Assembly (NCBI GenBank): GCA_025782575.1 | Contig: JALGYY010000013.1 | Location: 1-64,000, forward strand | From: a bacterium | GTDB taxonomy: Bacteria > Orphanbacterota > Orphanbacteria > Orphanbacterales > Orphanbacteraceae | Reading direction: 5' to 3' | DNA: 64,000 nt | Part shown: in pieces, positions 43,502-51,709 of the stretch | Position numbering within the stretch: position 1 is the stretch's first letter | Layout: every line of letters starts with the position of its first letter | Notes under the pieces: model-generated | Database searches by the model: none | Told to the model about the DNA's origin: nothing | Seen by the model: only the letters and a program-made list of their open reading frames with translations | Made by a program: the position numbers and the translations under genes

Positions 43502-43837
43502 TTATGCCCGATTTTTTCGAATCATCCGGTCCATCGCATCGATGTGACCCTTGAGCGCGTTCTGCCCCGTTTTCGACAGGATGTACCATGTCACGGGACG
43601 TCGCTTCTCGAAGCGCTTCTTTACACGAAGGTACTTTGACTCCTCAAGTTTACGGAGGTGCGCGCCAAGGGAGCCGTCGGTCTCTTCGAGCAACTGCTTA
43701 AGCCTCTTGAAGTTGACCGCGTCGTTTCGTGAAAGAATCACACAGATGCCCAGCCGTACGCGGTGTTCGAGCAGCTTGTCGATGCCTCCCAGATCGCTCC
43801 AGAACGAACCGTTCGCGTCATCCTCGTGCTTCGACAT
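43502..43837 (-). CDS. Winged-helix transcriptional regulator (HTH_34 type)
   Basis: 111 residues. GGIDKLLEHRVRLGICVILS leads into the wHTH: NFKRLKQLLEETDGSLGAHL (recognition region) and LRKLEESKYLRVKKRFEKRR, with a beta-wing RPVTWYILSKTGQNALKGHI. This matches the DNA-binding family that often pairs with a small membrane protein (MarR/PadR-like fold). The start lies inside the end of the upstream membrane gene (20-bp overlap), so the two are cotranscribed and probably coupled. The palindrome at the operon promoter is the obvious candidate operator, making it an autorepressor; this is inference. Confidence 0.88.
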   Translation of the reverse strand: MSKHEDDANGSFWSDLGGIDKLLEHRVRLGICVILSRNDAVNFKRLKQLLEETDGSLGAHLRKLEESKYLRVKKRFEKRRPVTWYILSKTGQNALKGHIDAMDRMIRKNRA

Positions 43838-44387
43838 CGCTCTTACTTTGGATTACGCTCGCCGCTACCAGCCCACAAGCAACGACCACGCCCAGAATCG
43901 TCCACGCGTACGAGTTGATGAAGAAGAAGCTTACATACCCTGCCGCCATCAGCAACCCCACCCAGAGCAACGGACGATCGAGATGGGCGCCCGCGAGTAC
44001 GTAGCCGAAAGAGACAATCAGCAGAATGATCCTGGATAGATGCTCCCAGGCGATGACTCCGGTCACGCCGAGGGGAATCAACAGCCAGATAGCGACCAAC
44101 ATACTCCCCCAGTGAAGGGCGTGGCGAAGGCCGATGTCGCGGCGCAACTGCCCCCGGCGGAGACTGTGGCGCCACCCGATCATGCCACTGATCACCGAGC
44201 CGACAGGCCCCGCAATTGCCCAGAAGAGCCCCACCCGCGTGGGAGCGAAATCGACGAGGGCGAAGCCCACAAGGCAAATCGCGGCCCATAGCAAGTAGAT
44301 AGTCGCGGGCGACGCGACGCGCTCCGAGCGTCCGACAGCATCGCGGACGTAGCCAATGTCTGCCTCCAAATTATCATGCTTGTTCAC
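43818..44387 (-). CDS. Small integral membrane protein in regulator operon
   Basis: 189 residues from a GTG start (GGAGGT 5 nt upstream). A cytoplasmic N-terminus (NKHDNLEADIGYVRDAVGRS) is followed by about five membrane helices: LLWAAICLVGFALVDFAP, FWAIAGPVGSVISGMIG, GSMLVAIWLLIPLGVTGVIA, IILLIVSFGYVLAGAH plus two close ones, ending IQSKSDVEARG. There are no transport or catalytic motifs. In related operons such proteins precede a winged-helix regulator gene, and the pair may sense membrane state or a small ligand. It is not similar to a transporter family I know. Confidence 0.82.
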   Translation of the reverse strand: MNKHDNLEADIGYVRDAVGRSERVASPATIYLLWAAICLVGFALVDFAPTRVGLFWAIAGPVGSVISGMIGWRHSLRRGQLRRDIGLRHALHWGSMLVAIWLLIPLGVTGVIAWEHLSRIILLIVSFGYVLAGAHLDRPLLWVGLLMAAGYVSFFFINSYAWTILGVVVACGLVAASVIQSKSDVEARG

Positions 44388-44406
44388 GTTACACCTCCTA
44401 CGCGTC

Positions 44407-44447
44407 AGAGTACTTTGAAATATAGAGTACTCTGGTTATTAAGTCAA
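44407..44447 (-). promoter_or_regulatory. Promoter with overlapping AGAGTACT operator
   Basis: On the minus strand TTGACT (44442-44447), 17-bp spacer, TATATT (44419-44424), a near-consensus promoter. AGAGTACTCT (palindrome, 44424-44433) covers the spacer end and -10 edge, and a second AGAGTACT (44407-44414) lies downstream, centre to centre about 18 bp. This suggests two dimer sites for a repressor, probably the operon's own wHTH protein. Confidence 0.75.
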
Positions 44448-44568
44448 GACAATAATTCACACCTTCCTTTCTCGCTCCTCCCGCGGAATCCCGCTGGTCC
44501 CAATCGGACCGATCGGCTAGGATTGTGGGCTGATTCCTGGTATTCACTGATTCGTTCGAAGGAAGGAA

Positions 44569-45621
44569 GTGCACGGAATGGGTACCCCCCCTCGGGATGG
44601 GAAGGACGTGCCGGGCCGCTCAGCCGATCGCGCCACTACGACGTCTGATCCATCATGGAAGGAAGCAATCGCACCTTTTCAACGGTCCGACGCAAAGCGG
44701 AGCGTATGGCAGCTCGCCAACACGTTGATCCCTTACTTCGGGCTCTGGTATGTCGCCTACATCTGCCTCGACATCTCATACTGGGCCACCCTCGGGGTGA
44801 GCACACTGGCGGCGCTCTTCCTCGTCCGCTCATTCATCATCGCTCACGATTGCGGACACGGCTCGTTCTTCCGGTCGAACAGGGCGAACGCCTTCTGGGG
44901 ATCAATCACGAGTATTCTATCGTTCCTTCCTTACTTTGCATGGCGGCATGAGCACGCCCTTCATCACGCCCGGTCCGGCGATCTCGACAACCGTGGCGCC
45001 GGCGACATCATGCTGTTGACAGTAGAAGAGTACCGGGCGTTGTCTCGGTGGGGGCGGTTCAAGTATCGTATCTACCGGAATCCGTTGATTCTGCTCGTGG
45101 TCGGTCCGCTTTACATTTTCCTGCTTTCCTATCGATTCTGGACTGGAGGGGCCAATGCGCGATCCAGGCGAAGTGTCATCCGAAACAACCTGGCACTCCT
45201 GGCAGTCTTCGCCCTCGCTCATTTTACCATTGGTCTCAAGTCGTATGTCCTTGTTCAGCTTCCGATCATCGCCCTCGCCGGTGTGGCGGGCCTGTGGATG
45301 TTCTACATTCAACATCAGTTCGAAGGAGTGCAGTGGGATCGTCACAAGAGCTGGTCCTATTTCAGGCAGGCGACCGAGGGAAGCTCCTACTACGCCTTAC
45401 CCAAGATTCTCCAATGGTTCACCGGCAACATCGGCTTCCACCACGTCCATCACCTGGGCGCGAGGATTCCCAACTACTTCCTCGAGAAATGCCATAACGA
45501 AGTGGCCCTTTTCCGGAGCGTCAAGCCGATTACATTCTGGGAGAGCCTGCACAATATTCGCTTCACTCTGTGGGATGAAGACCGTCGGAAGCTCGTGACG
45601 TTTTCGGAGGTGAGTGGATAG
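44569..45621 (+). CDS. Fatty acid desaturase (acyl-lipid type)
   Basis: 350 residues, integral membrane di-iron desaturase that introduces a double bond into acyl chains. Three histidine boxes: HDCGH (93-97), HEHALHH (127-133) and HHVHH (291-295), with GNIGFHHVHHLGARIPNY typical of delta-12/omega-3-like acyl-lipid desaturases. Hydrophobic segments lie at about 45-85 and 160-250. The start is GTG 44569 or ATG 44578; both have AAGGAAGGAA upstream. It is divergently placed from the membrane/wHTH operon, with 180 bp between, so a shared regulatory role is possible. Expected role: membrane fluidity. Electron donor not seen nearby. Confidence 0.93.
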   Translation: MHGMGTPPRDGKDVPGRSADRATTTSDPSWKEAIAPFQRSDAKRSVWQLANTLIPYFGLWYVAYICLDISYWATLGVSTLAALFLVRSFIIAHDCGHGSFFRSNRANAFWGSITSILSFLPYFAWRHEHALHHARSGDLDNRGAGDIMLLTVEEYRALSRWGRFKYRIYRNPLILLVVGPLYIFLLSYRFWTGGANARSRRSVIRNNLALLAVFALAHFTIGLKSYVLVQLPIIALAGVAGLWMFYIQHQFEGVQWDRHKSWSYFRQATEGSSYYALPKILQWFTGNIGFHHVHHLGARIPNYFLEKCHNEVALFRSVKPITFWESLHNIRFTLWDEDRRKLVTFSEVSG

Positions 45622-45654
45622 CTCTGCCCCCCCCTTCCCAAATGAAGCCCGGAT

Positions 45655-47292
45655 CTAGTAACCTTTTTTGAACTCCCGGTAGCGCTCCTGGTAGAAGGTC
45701 GTATAGACGTCCTGTTCCTCGTGGTGAATCAATCTTTCGGGGCTCGCAATGGGATAGGTCGCGTACTTGCTGTTTTTGTCGAACGTTTCCAGGATAAGTG
45801 TTTTGAAGCCCTTATTGATACTAGCCCTCCAGTCATCCACCTGTCCCTTTTCGTGTTTGGCCATCTCATCAATCACTTTATCCGTGATCTCCGCGATCTT
45901 ACCCCCACCGGGGACCTTGCTAATGATTTTAGTAGCGAAGCTGAACACGTCTTTTCCGAAATCAATCTTATCTTTCTCTTCCTTGGCGACGTTCCCGATC
46001 GCTTCCTCGGCCGCGCCCAGAACGAACCCAAGATCGTTCCCCATCGCGTTCGCTTTCTTATAATCAGCGTCGGCGATTGATTTTCCGAACTTAGCGGCCG
46101 TTGATCCAAGCACACTCCCAAGGAACTCCGCTCCCTTCTTGGGGTCTTTCTTGTACTCGCTCCGCGCAACAGCGGTGAGGATTTCGGGAAATACCTTGTT
46201 GCCCACCTCATCGGTGTTCTCCATTCCCTTGACGAACGCAGCCGGGTCAGACCCGATGAGCCGCTTGAGTGTGGGGGCGGCATTGCCGAGTTTGGATCGT
46301 ATATATCCTTTTCGATCTTCGGCAACTTCCTTCATCATGGAAGAATAGAGCTTTCCCCCGATCTTCTTGAATTTGGGGTCCGGATCGGGGTACTTCCCTT
46401 TCGCCGCCTCGGTATAATCGTTGTACAGCATAATGGTCGATTGGGCCTTGACGCTACCAGCCCCGGGGCCGTTGTACCTTGCCGCTGCTTGGTAGATATC
46501 TCCCGGACTGATCATCGGATAGCTGGTGCTTGGTGAGATTCCGGGCTGCCGTGTTCGCATCCCTTTCTCCAGCGCGCTTGTGAACTTCTGTCTGGCTCGA
46601 TCTCCCCCCTCGATACTGCCGGTGGAAAGGTAGCCAAGATCCTCAATTATCTGATCGGGAGTCTTCTTCTGGAGTTCAAGTATGATATCTCTTTCTGACA
46701 TTTTTCCGTAGTGGTTGGTCGCCCACTTCTGATTATGCTTCTGTTGCAGCTGATTGAGGTTTCCACCTAGCTTTTGGATGTTTGATTTCTCGTTGGCAGG
46801 TAACTTAGATGCGTCAATTTTGGAGAAAGCGCCCTGCACGTTCTTTTTCAGAGATTCGGAGGCTGAATCGTACCAGCCCTGCAGCTCATCGGGGGACTTC
46901 CCCGCGAGGTCGAGGATGAAGTCCTTATTGACAGACTGATCTTCGCCGCCAGCGGAAGAGGTCGGCGACTGAGGCCCCTTACCGAGAATCTGGTCGACGC
47001 GGGCTCGACCCGCACTAACTTTGGGATGAAGGTCTATGACCTTTCCGGGCGAGCCAGCGGTCCTGTTGCGCTTTGCAGTAGATTTCCCTTTCGTAGAATC
47101 AGGGATACTGACTTCCATCCCTGCCGTGAGCTTTGTATTCTTCAGGTGCTTATTGGCGTTGAGCAGCTGCTTCTCGCTGAGGCCATGCTTATCCGCTATC
47201 TGCTTCAGTGTCTGACCCTGAAGTGCGACGGTTTTCTTGGATCCTGGTGTGTTGGCGGGCTGACCGCCGACTCCTCCGACTGACGTTGACAT
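45655..47292 (-). CDS. LysM-domain protein without signal peptide
   Basis: 545 residues. It begins MSTSVGGVGGQPANTPG with no signal sequence, then a LysM domain (about 20-64: VALQGQTLKQIADKHGLSEK, KLTAGMEVSIP). A Lys/Arg-Ser-rich linker follows (65-110), and then about 430 mostly helical, charged residues (KSPDELQGWYDSASESLKKN, KKGAEFLGSVLGSTAAKFGK, EKDKIDFGKDVFSFATKIIS) with no family I recognise. The end QDVYTTFYQERYREFKKGY is Tyr-rich. AGGAGA precedes the ATG. Base composition is more AT-rich and Lys-rich than the neighbours, which suggests acquisition. Such leaderless LysM proteins are sometimes injection-system or spore/phage-type cargo; no such system is visible here. Confidence 0.75.
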   Translation of the reverse strand: MSTSVGGVGGQPANTPGSKKTVALQGQTLKQIADKHGLSEKQLLNANKHLKNTKLTAGMEVSIPDSTKGKSTAKRNRTAGSPGKVIDLHPKVSAGRARVDQILGKGPQSPTSSAGGEDQSVNKDFILDLAGKSPDELQGWYDSASESLKKNVQGAFSKIDASKLPANEKSNIQKLGGNLNQLQQKHNQKWATNHYGKMSERDIILELQKKTPDQIIEDLGYLSTGSIEGGDRARQKFTSALEKGMRTRQPGISPSTSYPMISPGDIYQAAARYNGPGAGSVKAQSTIMLYNDYTEAAKGKYPDPDPKFKKIGGKLYSSMMKEVAEDRKGYIRSKLGNAAPTLKRLIGSDPAAFVKGMENTDEVGNKVFPEILTAVARSEYKKDPKKGAEFLGSVLGSTAAKFGKSIADADYKKANAMGNDLGFVLGAAEEAIGNVAKEEKDKIDFGKDVFSFATKIISKVPGGGKIAEITDKVIDEMAKHEKGQVDDWRASINKGFKTLILETFDKNSKYATYPIASPERLIHHEEQDVYTTFYQERYREFKKGY

Positions 47293-47610
47293 AGCTTAGT
47301 CTCCTGCAGATCTGCTGGTTGATTAGGTTCGTAATCGGTGGAAGTGAGGCCACCGACCGTGGTTCAGTTATCGTGGGGTTTCTCGAGTAGTTGCGTTCAA
47401 AATGAACTCAAGCGCCAGACGAAGACGACCAGGGGGTCAGTTGATTGCTCGGCCTCCTGTTCGACCTTTCATGGCTCTCCATTCTATTACTATTCAGGAT
47501 ACATCAAGCAGCCGGTGATTGACAGCTTGTTTCCATCAAACGAGCGACGTACCGGTGCCGGTAAGCCTCCAAATGACGAACGTTAACTTGAGAAGTCGAG
47601 ATTTGTTAAA
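47293..47610. other. Intergenic region
   Basis: Lies between the LysM gene start and the stop of the propeller gene upstream of it. No gene, repeat or clear promoter recognised. Confidence 0.4.
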
Positions 47611-49056
47611 CTAGCGGACCAGCATCATGGGCCGCGTCACTTCGTATGAGTCATCGCCATCCAATGCGACTCGATAGAAGTACTTGCCGCTCGGAACTTC
47701 CTGTCCCGTGTCATTCAGACCATCCCACTGAACGGAGTGATCTCCCGCTTCAGCAAAACCGTCGTACACCGTTCGGACCAGGCGGCCCGCCGGGTTGAAA
47801 ATATTCACGGACAGAGCGCCTGCTGACGGCGTGGTGTATCGAATGCGTGTAGTCGGATTGAACGGATTCGGTTCATTACCCGCAGAGAGTGCGGCCGGTC
47901 CCGGCAAGGCGCTCCCCGCTACGTCTGTAGCTGTATCGACAAATCGGAGCACGGTGAGATAGCCGCGGAAATCGCTTGCGTAGACATAGCGGCTCGAGTT
48001 GTGAGGATACACGCCCCAACATCCCCAGAAGCCGGGATTGTCATCGGCGAGATAAGTGTCGTAGTGCGCCACTTCAACAGGATTGGACGGATTGCTGAGG
48101 TCCAGCACCGAAAGTCCGTAGGAATAGTGAGACAGGAAAGCGAAGTCCCCCTCAACTTGGACGTTGTGAGCCAGGCTGTTCGCGCCCAGGTAGTCACCGA
48201 CCTTCGTGATTCCCATGAGATTCTGCGTGTCCCACACTTTGACAGTCTTCGACGCCGTCTCTTCGGTGGTAAGCATGTAATCGCTCCCGACGAACGGCCA
48301 GACGTTGTGCGCGTAACCGGCAGACGGTACGTTCAGTCTCGCCAGGATCTGCGGAGATGCTTTGTTGGACACATCCCAGATCGAAAAGGAGCCGTTCCAA
48401 CCTTCCGCCACCCATGCCGTGTCGTTCCGTGCAAATACATCATGCACCGAAGGTGCTACGATCGAGCCTACGTCTACCGGATTCTCCGGGTCGGCGAGGC
48501 TGATAATACGAACACCCGATGCATTGCTTCTCCCGACGTACGCGTATCCATTCGCCACGTCGATGCTCATGTTGTGGGAGGTCGTATTGACACCACTCAC
48601 ATAAGAACCGACGTAATGAACACTGTCAGGCAGGAATTGAAGGTCCAGGATCATGAGACCTGCATTGGTGCCGGCCATCTCCGCCACCGCATATGCGTAG
48701 TGATCGTAGGTTTTGATATCCCGATGCCACCAGCAATCCCCGAATTGCGGACCGAGTTGAACTTTGATTTTGGTCATGTCCGGTATGCGAACCACGGCGA
48801 TGCCCCGCTTCACTCCCATCAGGGCGTATTCCGTGCCGTCGGGAGCGGTGTATCCCCAGACATCGGATCCGCCGGTCGAATCCGTGCTAGAACAACCGGC
48901 CGCGCTCGTGTTGAAAGTGATTTCACCGACAAACTCGAGACTGTGCTGACTCCAGCCACAAGTAACGGTCACCGCGCTCATAATAAGAACGAAGGCGGCC
49001 AGACTGAGAAGATTGAAAAGCGGACGCGAAAGAGCGCCATCTGATCTCGAATGCAT
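47611..49056 (-). CDS. Secreted choice-of-anchor-B propeller protein with sorting domain
   Basis: 481 residues. A signal peptide (about 15-38, LLSLAAFVLIMSAVTVTCGW) is followed by an LVIVD-type propeller (about 45-390) with the choice-of-anchor-B signature blocks: GSDVWGYTAPDGTEYALMGV, GDCWWHRDIKTYDHYAYAVA, TSHNMSIDVANGYAYVGRSN, AHNVQVEGDFAFLSHYSYGL and PGFWGCWGVYPHN. The C-terminal 85 residues are the sorting domain (NEPNPFNPTTRIRY, FNPAGRLVRTV, GKYFYRV, end MMLVR). Members of this family use different C-terminal anchors in different phyla; here it is the type IX-style one. Ligand unknown. Confidence 0.9.
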   Translation of the reverse strand: MHSRSDGALSRPLFNLLSLAAFVLIMSAVTVTCGWSQHSLEFVGEITFNTSAAGCSSTDSTGGSDVWGYTAPDGTEYALMGVKRGIAVVRIPDMTKIKVQLGPQFGDCWWHRDIKTYDHYAYAVAEMAGTNAGLMILDLQFLPDSVHYVGSYVSGVNTTSHNMSIDVANGYAYVGRSNASGVRIISLADPENPVDVGSIVAPSVHDVFARNDTAWVAEGWNGSFSIWDVSNKASPQILARLNVPSAGYAHNVWPFVGSDYMLTTEETASKTVKVWDTQNLMGITKVGDYLGANSLAHNVQVEGDFAFLSHYSYGLSVLDLSNPSNPVEVAHYDTYLADDNPGFWGCWGVYPHNSSRYVYASDFRGYLTVLRFVDTATDVAGSALPGPAALSAGNEPNPFNPTTRIRYTTPSAGALSVNIFNPAGRLVRTVYDGFAEAGDHSVQWDGLNDTGQEVPSGKYFYRVALDGDDSYEVTRPMMLVR

Positions 49057-49107
49057 ATTATCTCCAGTGGGAGCCGGGGTGGGCTGCTCGCTAACCGCCT
49101 GATTATA

Positions 49108-50310
49108 TCACGTTTGACGCTTCATTGACTGCTCTTTGCGAAGCCGGGCCGTCAAGTTACCCTTTCTGCCGATTCGAATCGTTTCCAGGCCGAGCCATCC
49201 GGCAAACCGGACAAGCTCGAGCATCAGTTCCCTGGCGACCCTTCTCTCATCCGGGCCATCCTCCAGAAACGCGCTTTGCACGAGGAGTTTCCCGGCCTTC
49301 CGATCCGCCTTCAGATCGACACGGGCGGTAAGCTCGCCATTCAGTAGAAAGGGGAGCACGTAATAGCCGTAGATCCGCTTAGGTGCAGGTACGTAGATTT
49401 CGATCCGATACTGAAAATTGAAGATACGTTCAGCCCGCTTGCGCTCCCAGATGAGCGAATCGAAGGGACTGATGAGCGTCCCTCCCTCAACGCGCCTGGG
49501 AAGCCTGGCTCTTGGATGCAGATAAGCGGGATCCTTCCACTCCTTCACCCGAACCGGTAATAGCTCCCCCCCATCCACGAGCTCGGCGAGTCGCGGCCGG
49601 GCCACCGGCACAGGCAGGCGATAGTAGTCTGCCAGATCTTTCGCCGTGCCGATTCCATGAGCCTCTGCAGCATGCAGCAGCAACGATCGGTGGGCTTCCT
49701 CTCTCGTCAGCTTGGGGGACGCGAGTATCTCAACCGGAATCACCCGCTCCGGGAGATCGTAGTAGCGGACAAATCGTTTTCTATGGGCGACGGCCAACCG
49801 GCCGGTCGCGAAGAGCCATTCAAGCGCCAGTTTCCCTTTTCCCCAGCCCCACCACGGATTTGAATTCTTACCTGGATCGGATAGATCCCTGATCGAGAGA
49901 GCACCCCGATCACGCACTTCTTCAAGAACGGCGTCTATGTATTCCGCATGCTCCCGAATGAATCTCTCCCCGTTTCTGCCGAATGATCGCGATCCCATCC
50001 GTGGCCTGAGAAGTGGGTAGTGTTTTACCGGCAGGAACGACGCTTCATGAGCCCAATGTTCGCAGAGGTTGCCCCGTTTGTAAGCGAACATGTCGAGGTT
50101 ATCACGTTCATAAGAACCAAGCCGCGAGTAGAAGGGCATGTAGTGCGCGCGCACAGCAACATTGACCGAATCAATCTGAGCCAGTTTTACGCGACTCATC
50201 ACCCGCCGGAAGTGTCTAGCATCGATCCGGCCCCGAGGGCGTGGATCGGTAAACCCCTGTGAGGCCAGGGCGATTCGCTTTGCTTCGTCGTTTGAAAAAT
50301 CAGATTTCAT
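49108..50310 (-). CDS. YcaQ-like DNA glycosylase (HTH_42 winged-helix family)
   Basis: 400 residues, cytoplasmic. Members of this family (E. coli YcaQ/AlkX, Streptomyces AlkZ) excise alkylated or interstrand-crosslinked bases using tandem winged-helix domains. The catalytic Q-x-D of the YcaQ branch is visible as Gln45-Ile-Asp47 in LAQIDSVNV. Other family blocks: YERDNLDMFAYKRGNLCEHW, WWGWGKGKLALEWLFATGRL, ISPFDSLIWERKRAERIFNF and RIYGYYVLPFLLNGEL. The C-terminus is basic (RKGNLTARLRKEQSMKRQT). It stands alone on the minus strand. Function by homology is good; the lesion it handles here is unknown. Confidence 0.9.
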   Translation of the reverse strand: MKSDFSNDEAKRIALASQGFTDPRPRGRIDARHFRRVMSRVKLAQIDSVNVAVRAHYMPFYSRLGSYERDNLDMFAYKRGNLCEHWAHEASFLPVKHYPLLRPRMGSRSFGRNGERFIREHAEYIDAVLEEVRDRGALSIRDLSDPGKNSNPWWGWGKGKLALEWLFATGRLAVAHRKRFVRYYDLPERVIPVEILASPKLTREEAHRSLLLHAAEAHGIGTAKDLADYYRLPVPVARPRLAELVDGGELLPVRVKEWKDPAYLHPRARLPRRVEGGTLISPFDSLIWERKRAERIFNFQYRIEIYVPAPKRIYGYYVLPFLLNGELTARVDLKADRKAGKLLVQSAFLEDGPDERRVARELMLELVRFAGWLGLETIRIGRKGNLTARLRKEQSMKRQT

Positions 50311-50346
50311 TTATGTCACAAGGGTGAGTCGTTCCGAATCCTGTTG

Positions 50347-50550
50347 TCACGTTTCCCGTTCCCATATCGTCTGAACTGTTGAAACGGCCAGCCCGGCACG
50401 TTCACAGTTCCGAAAACTCTCTGTGCCTTGCTCCACATCGGTCAACACCGACAGCAGCCCGATCGATGCGGCATGAAGCTCATGACGGGCGGCCATCCAC
50501 GTGAGAGCCGCCGACGGCCGGAATCCATGCTCCCGGAGAGCGGCGGTCAC
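50347..50550 (-). pseudogene. Probable acetyltransferase C-terminal remnant
   Basis: 67-codon frame (GTG start at 50550) reading REHGFRPSAALTWMAARHEL then LTDVEQGTESFRNCERAGLA and VSTVQTIWER. The same frame continues upstream without a start (DPENTNAEVTAALREHGF), while another frame there reads GETPGDELELPGPGEIRELD. This suggests the 3' half of a GNAT-like gene with a frameshift near 50590 and no intact N-terminus. It could instead be a small real protein; evidence is weak. Confidence 0.4.
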
Positions 50551-50686
50551 TTCGGCGTTCGTGTTTTCAGGATCGAGATCGATTCTGGTGGGTGCATCGC
50601 ATTGAAGCGGGAATACGCTATGTCGAGCTCCCTGATTTCACCAGGGCCGGGGAGCTCCAGTTCATCGCCGGGGGTTTCGCCATGGA

Positions 50687-51685
50687 TCAGCCCGAGTGAA
50701 GATCAGCGAGAGTTCCGAGCGCCCCGCTCAGCCCCTTGTGAATCTTATCGATGTCTTCCTGATTCCAGTTTTCGCGGTCTTCCCTGATAAATGAAGTCAG
50801 GTCATCCCGATTGTCGAACGGTGCCATAGGAATATGCCACGTCCGCGTAACGTAACGATTCCCCTCGGGCACAATACGCTCGACCCGAACCGTATTCGGC
50901 CGGTCTGACTGGCTGATCAGGTAATCCATGTCGTCGCACCCGTATTCACCGAGCATGACTTCCATCGGCACCGAGTGAAAAAGAATGGAGCCCTGGCCGT
51001 CGGGCCTCCCCCGCTCGATGTTCTTCTGCCGTGATTGCTCAGGAGTTACCCAGACATAGAGAATGCCGGCACGGTCCAGGATCTGTTCGGAAAGAACGGA
51101 AAGGGAATACTGGTAGCCTTGCGGCGGCGTCAGCGGGTAAGCCGCGCCGTTAGGACCGCCTCGTGCCGCCTCGATTATTATGGTTTTCCCTTTTTTGTCC
51201 TGGCTGTTCGTATCGTTCAGCTCGGCCAGGTGCTTCGCACACTCATCCTCGAGGGCACCGGCAACCTCGGAACGAATTCGATAGGGCACTTCTCCGAGAG
51301 CCCGGGGCAACCCTGCTTTCGCATGCGCTTCATCCAGACGATCGAACAGACGTTGTGCCGCCGACGGCACATTGAAAGTCCGCCCCTCCATGAGGTCGTC
51401 ATAATCCTCATTCAAAAGATGGATCAGCGTACCCCATTCGAAACCATCCAGGAAAGGGCGTGTCGGACCCTTGAAGAAGATGGGAGCAATACCTCGCGCG
51501 TAGAGTTCATCGTCAATCCGATGCATGAAATGGACATAGGGATAGTCATCCAGTTGAAGTGTTGATCCCATGTGCATTTCACTCTCGCACACATCTGCGG
51601 AGAGCGAGTTCATATAGGTCCGTACCTCCGACTTACCTGACGCCGGTAGCGCAAAAAGCAGAACTGTATCGAGCATCGAACTCAT
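50687..51685 (-). CDS. P-loop NTPase/kinase-like protein
   Basis: 332 residues, cytoplasmic. The Walker A-like loop is at the N-terminus: LLFALPASGKSEVRTYM (about residues 9-25; PASGKS in place of GxxGxGKS). Downstream blocks include STLQLDDYPYVHFMHRID, APIFFKGPTRPFLDGFEW, KGKTIIIEAARGGPNGAAYP and YVWVTPEQSRQKNIERGRPD, the last resembling the lid Arg region of small-molecule or nucleoside kinases. The remainder is conserved-looking but unknown to me (VMLGEYGCDDMDYLISQSDR). It lies 24 bp downstream of the transporter gene on the same strand, so it may be part of that operon and could phosphorylate an imported sugar phosphate or nucleoside. Confidence 0.75.
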   Translation of the reverse strand: MSSMLDTVLLFALPASGKSEVRTYMNSLSADVCESEMHMGSTLQLDDYPYVHFMHRIDDELYARGIAPIFFKGPTRPFLDGFEWGTLIHLLNEDYDDLMEGRTFNVPSAAQRLFDRLDEAHAKAGLPRALGEVPYRIRSEVAGALEDECAKHLAELNDTNSQDKKGKTIIIEAARGGPNGAAYPLTPPQGYQYSLSVLSEQILDRAGILYVWVTPEQSRQKNIERGRPDGQGSILFHSVPMEVMLGEYGCDDMDYLISQSDRPNTVRVERIVPEGNRYVTRTWHIPMAPFDNRDDLTSFIREDRENWNQEDIDKIHKGLSGALGTLADLHSG

Positions 51686-51709
51686 CTCACTTTTCCCTGT
51701 CCTTTCCGT

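Noticed and set aside
48001-49044. Plus-strand 347-codon frame opposite the choice-of-anchor-B gene
   Set aside because: Arg/His/Val-rich shadow; the minus-strand gene has signal peptide, propeller and sorting domain.
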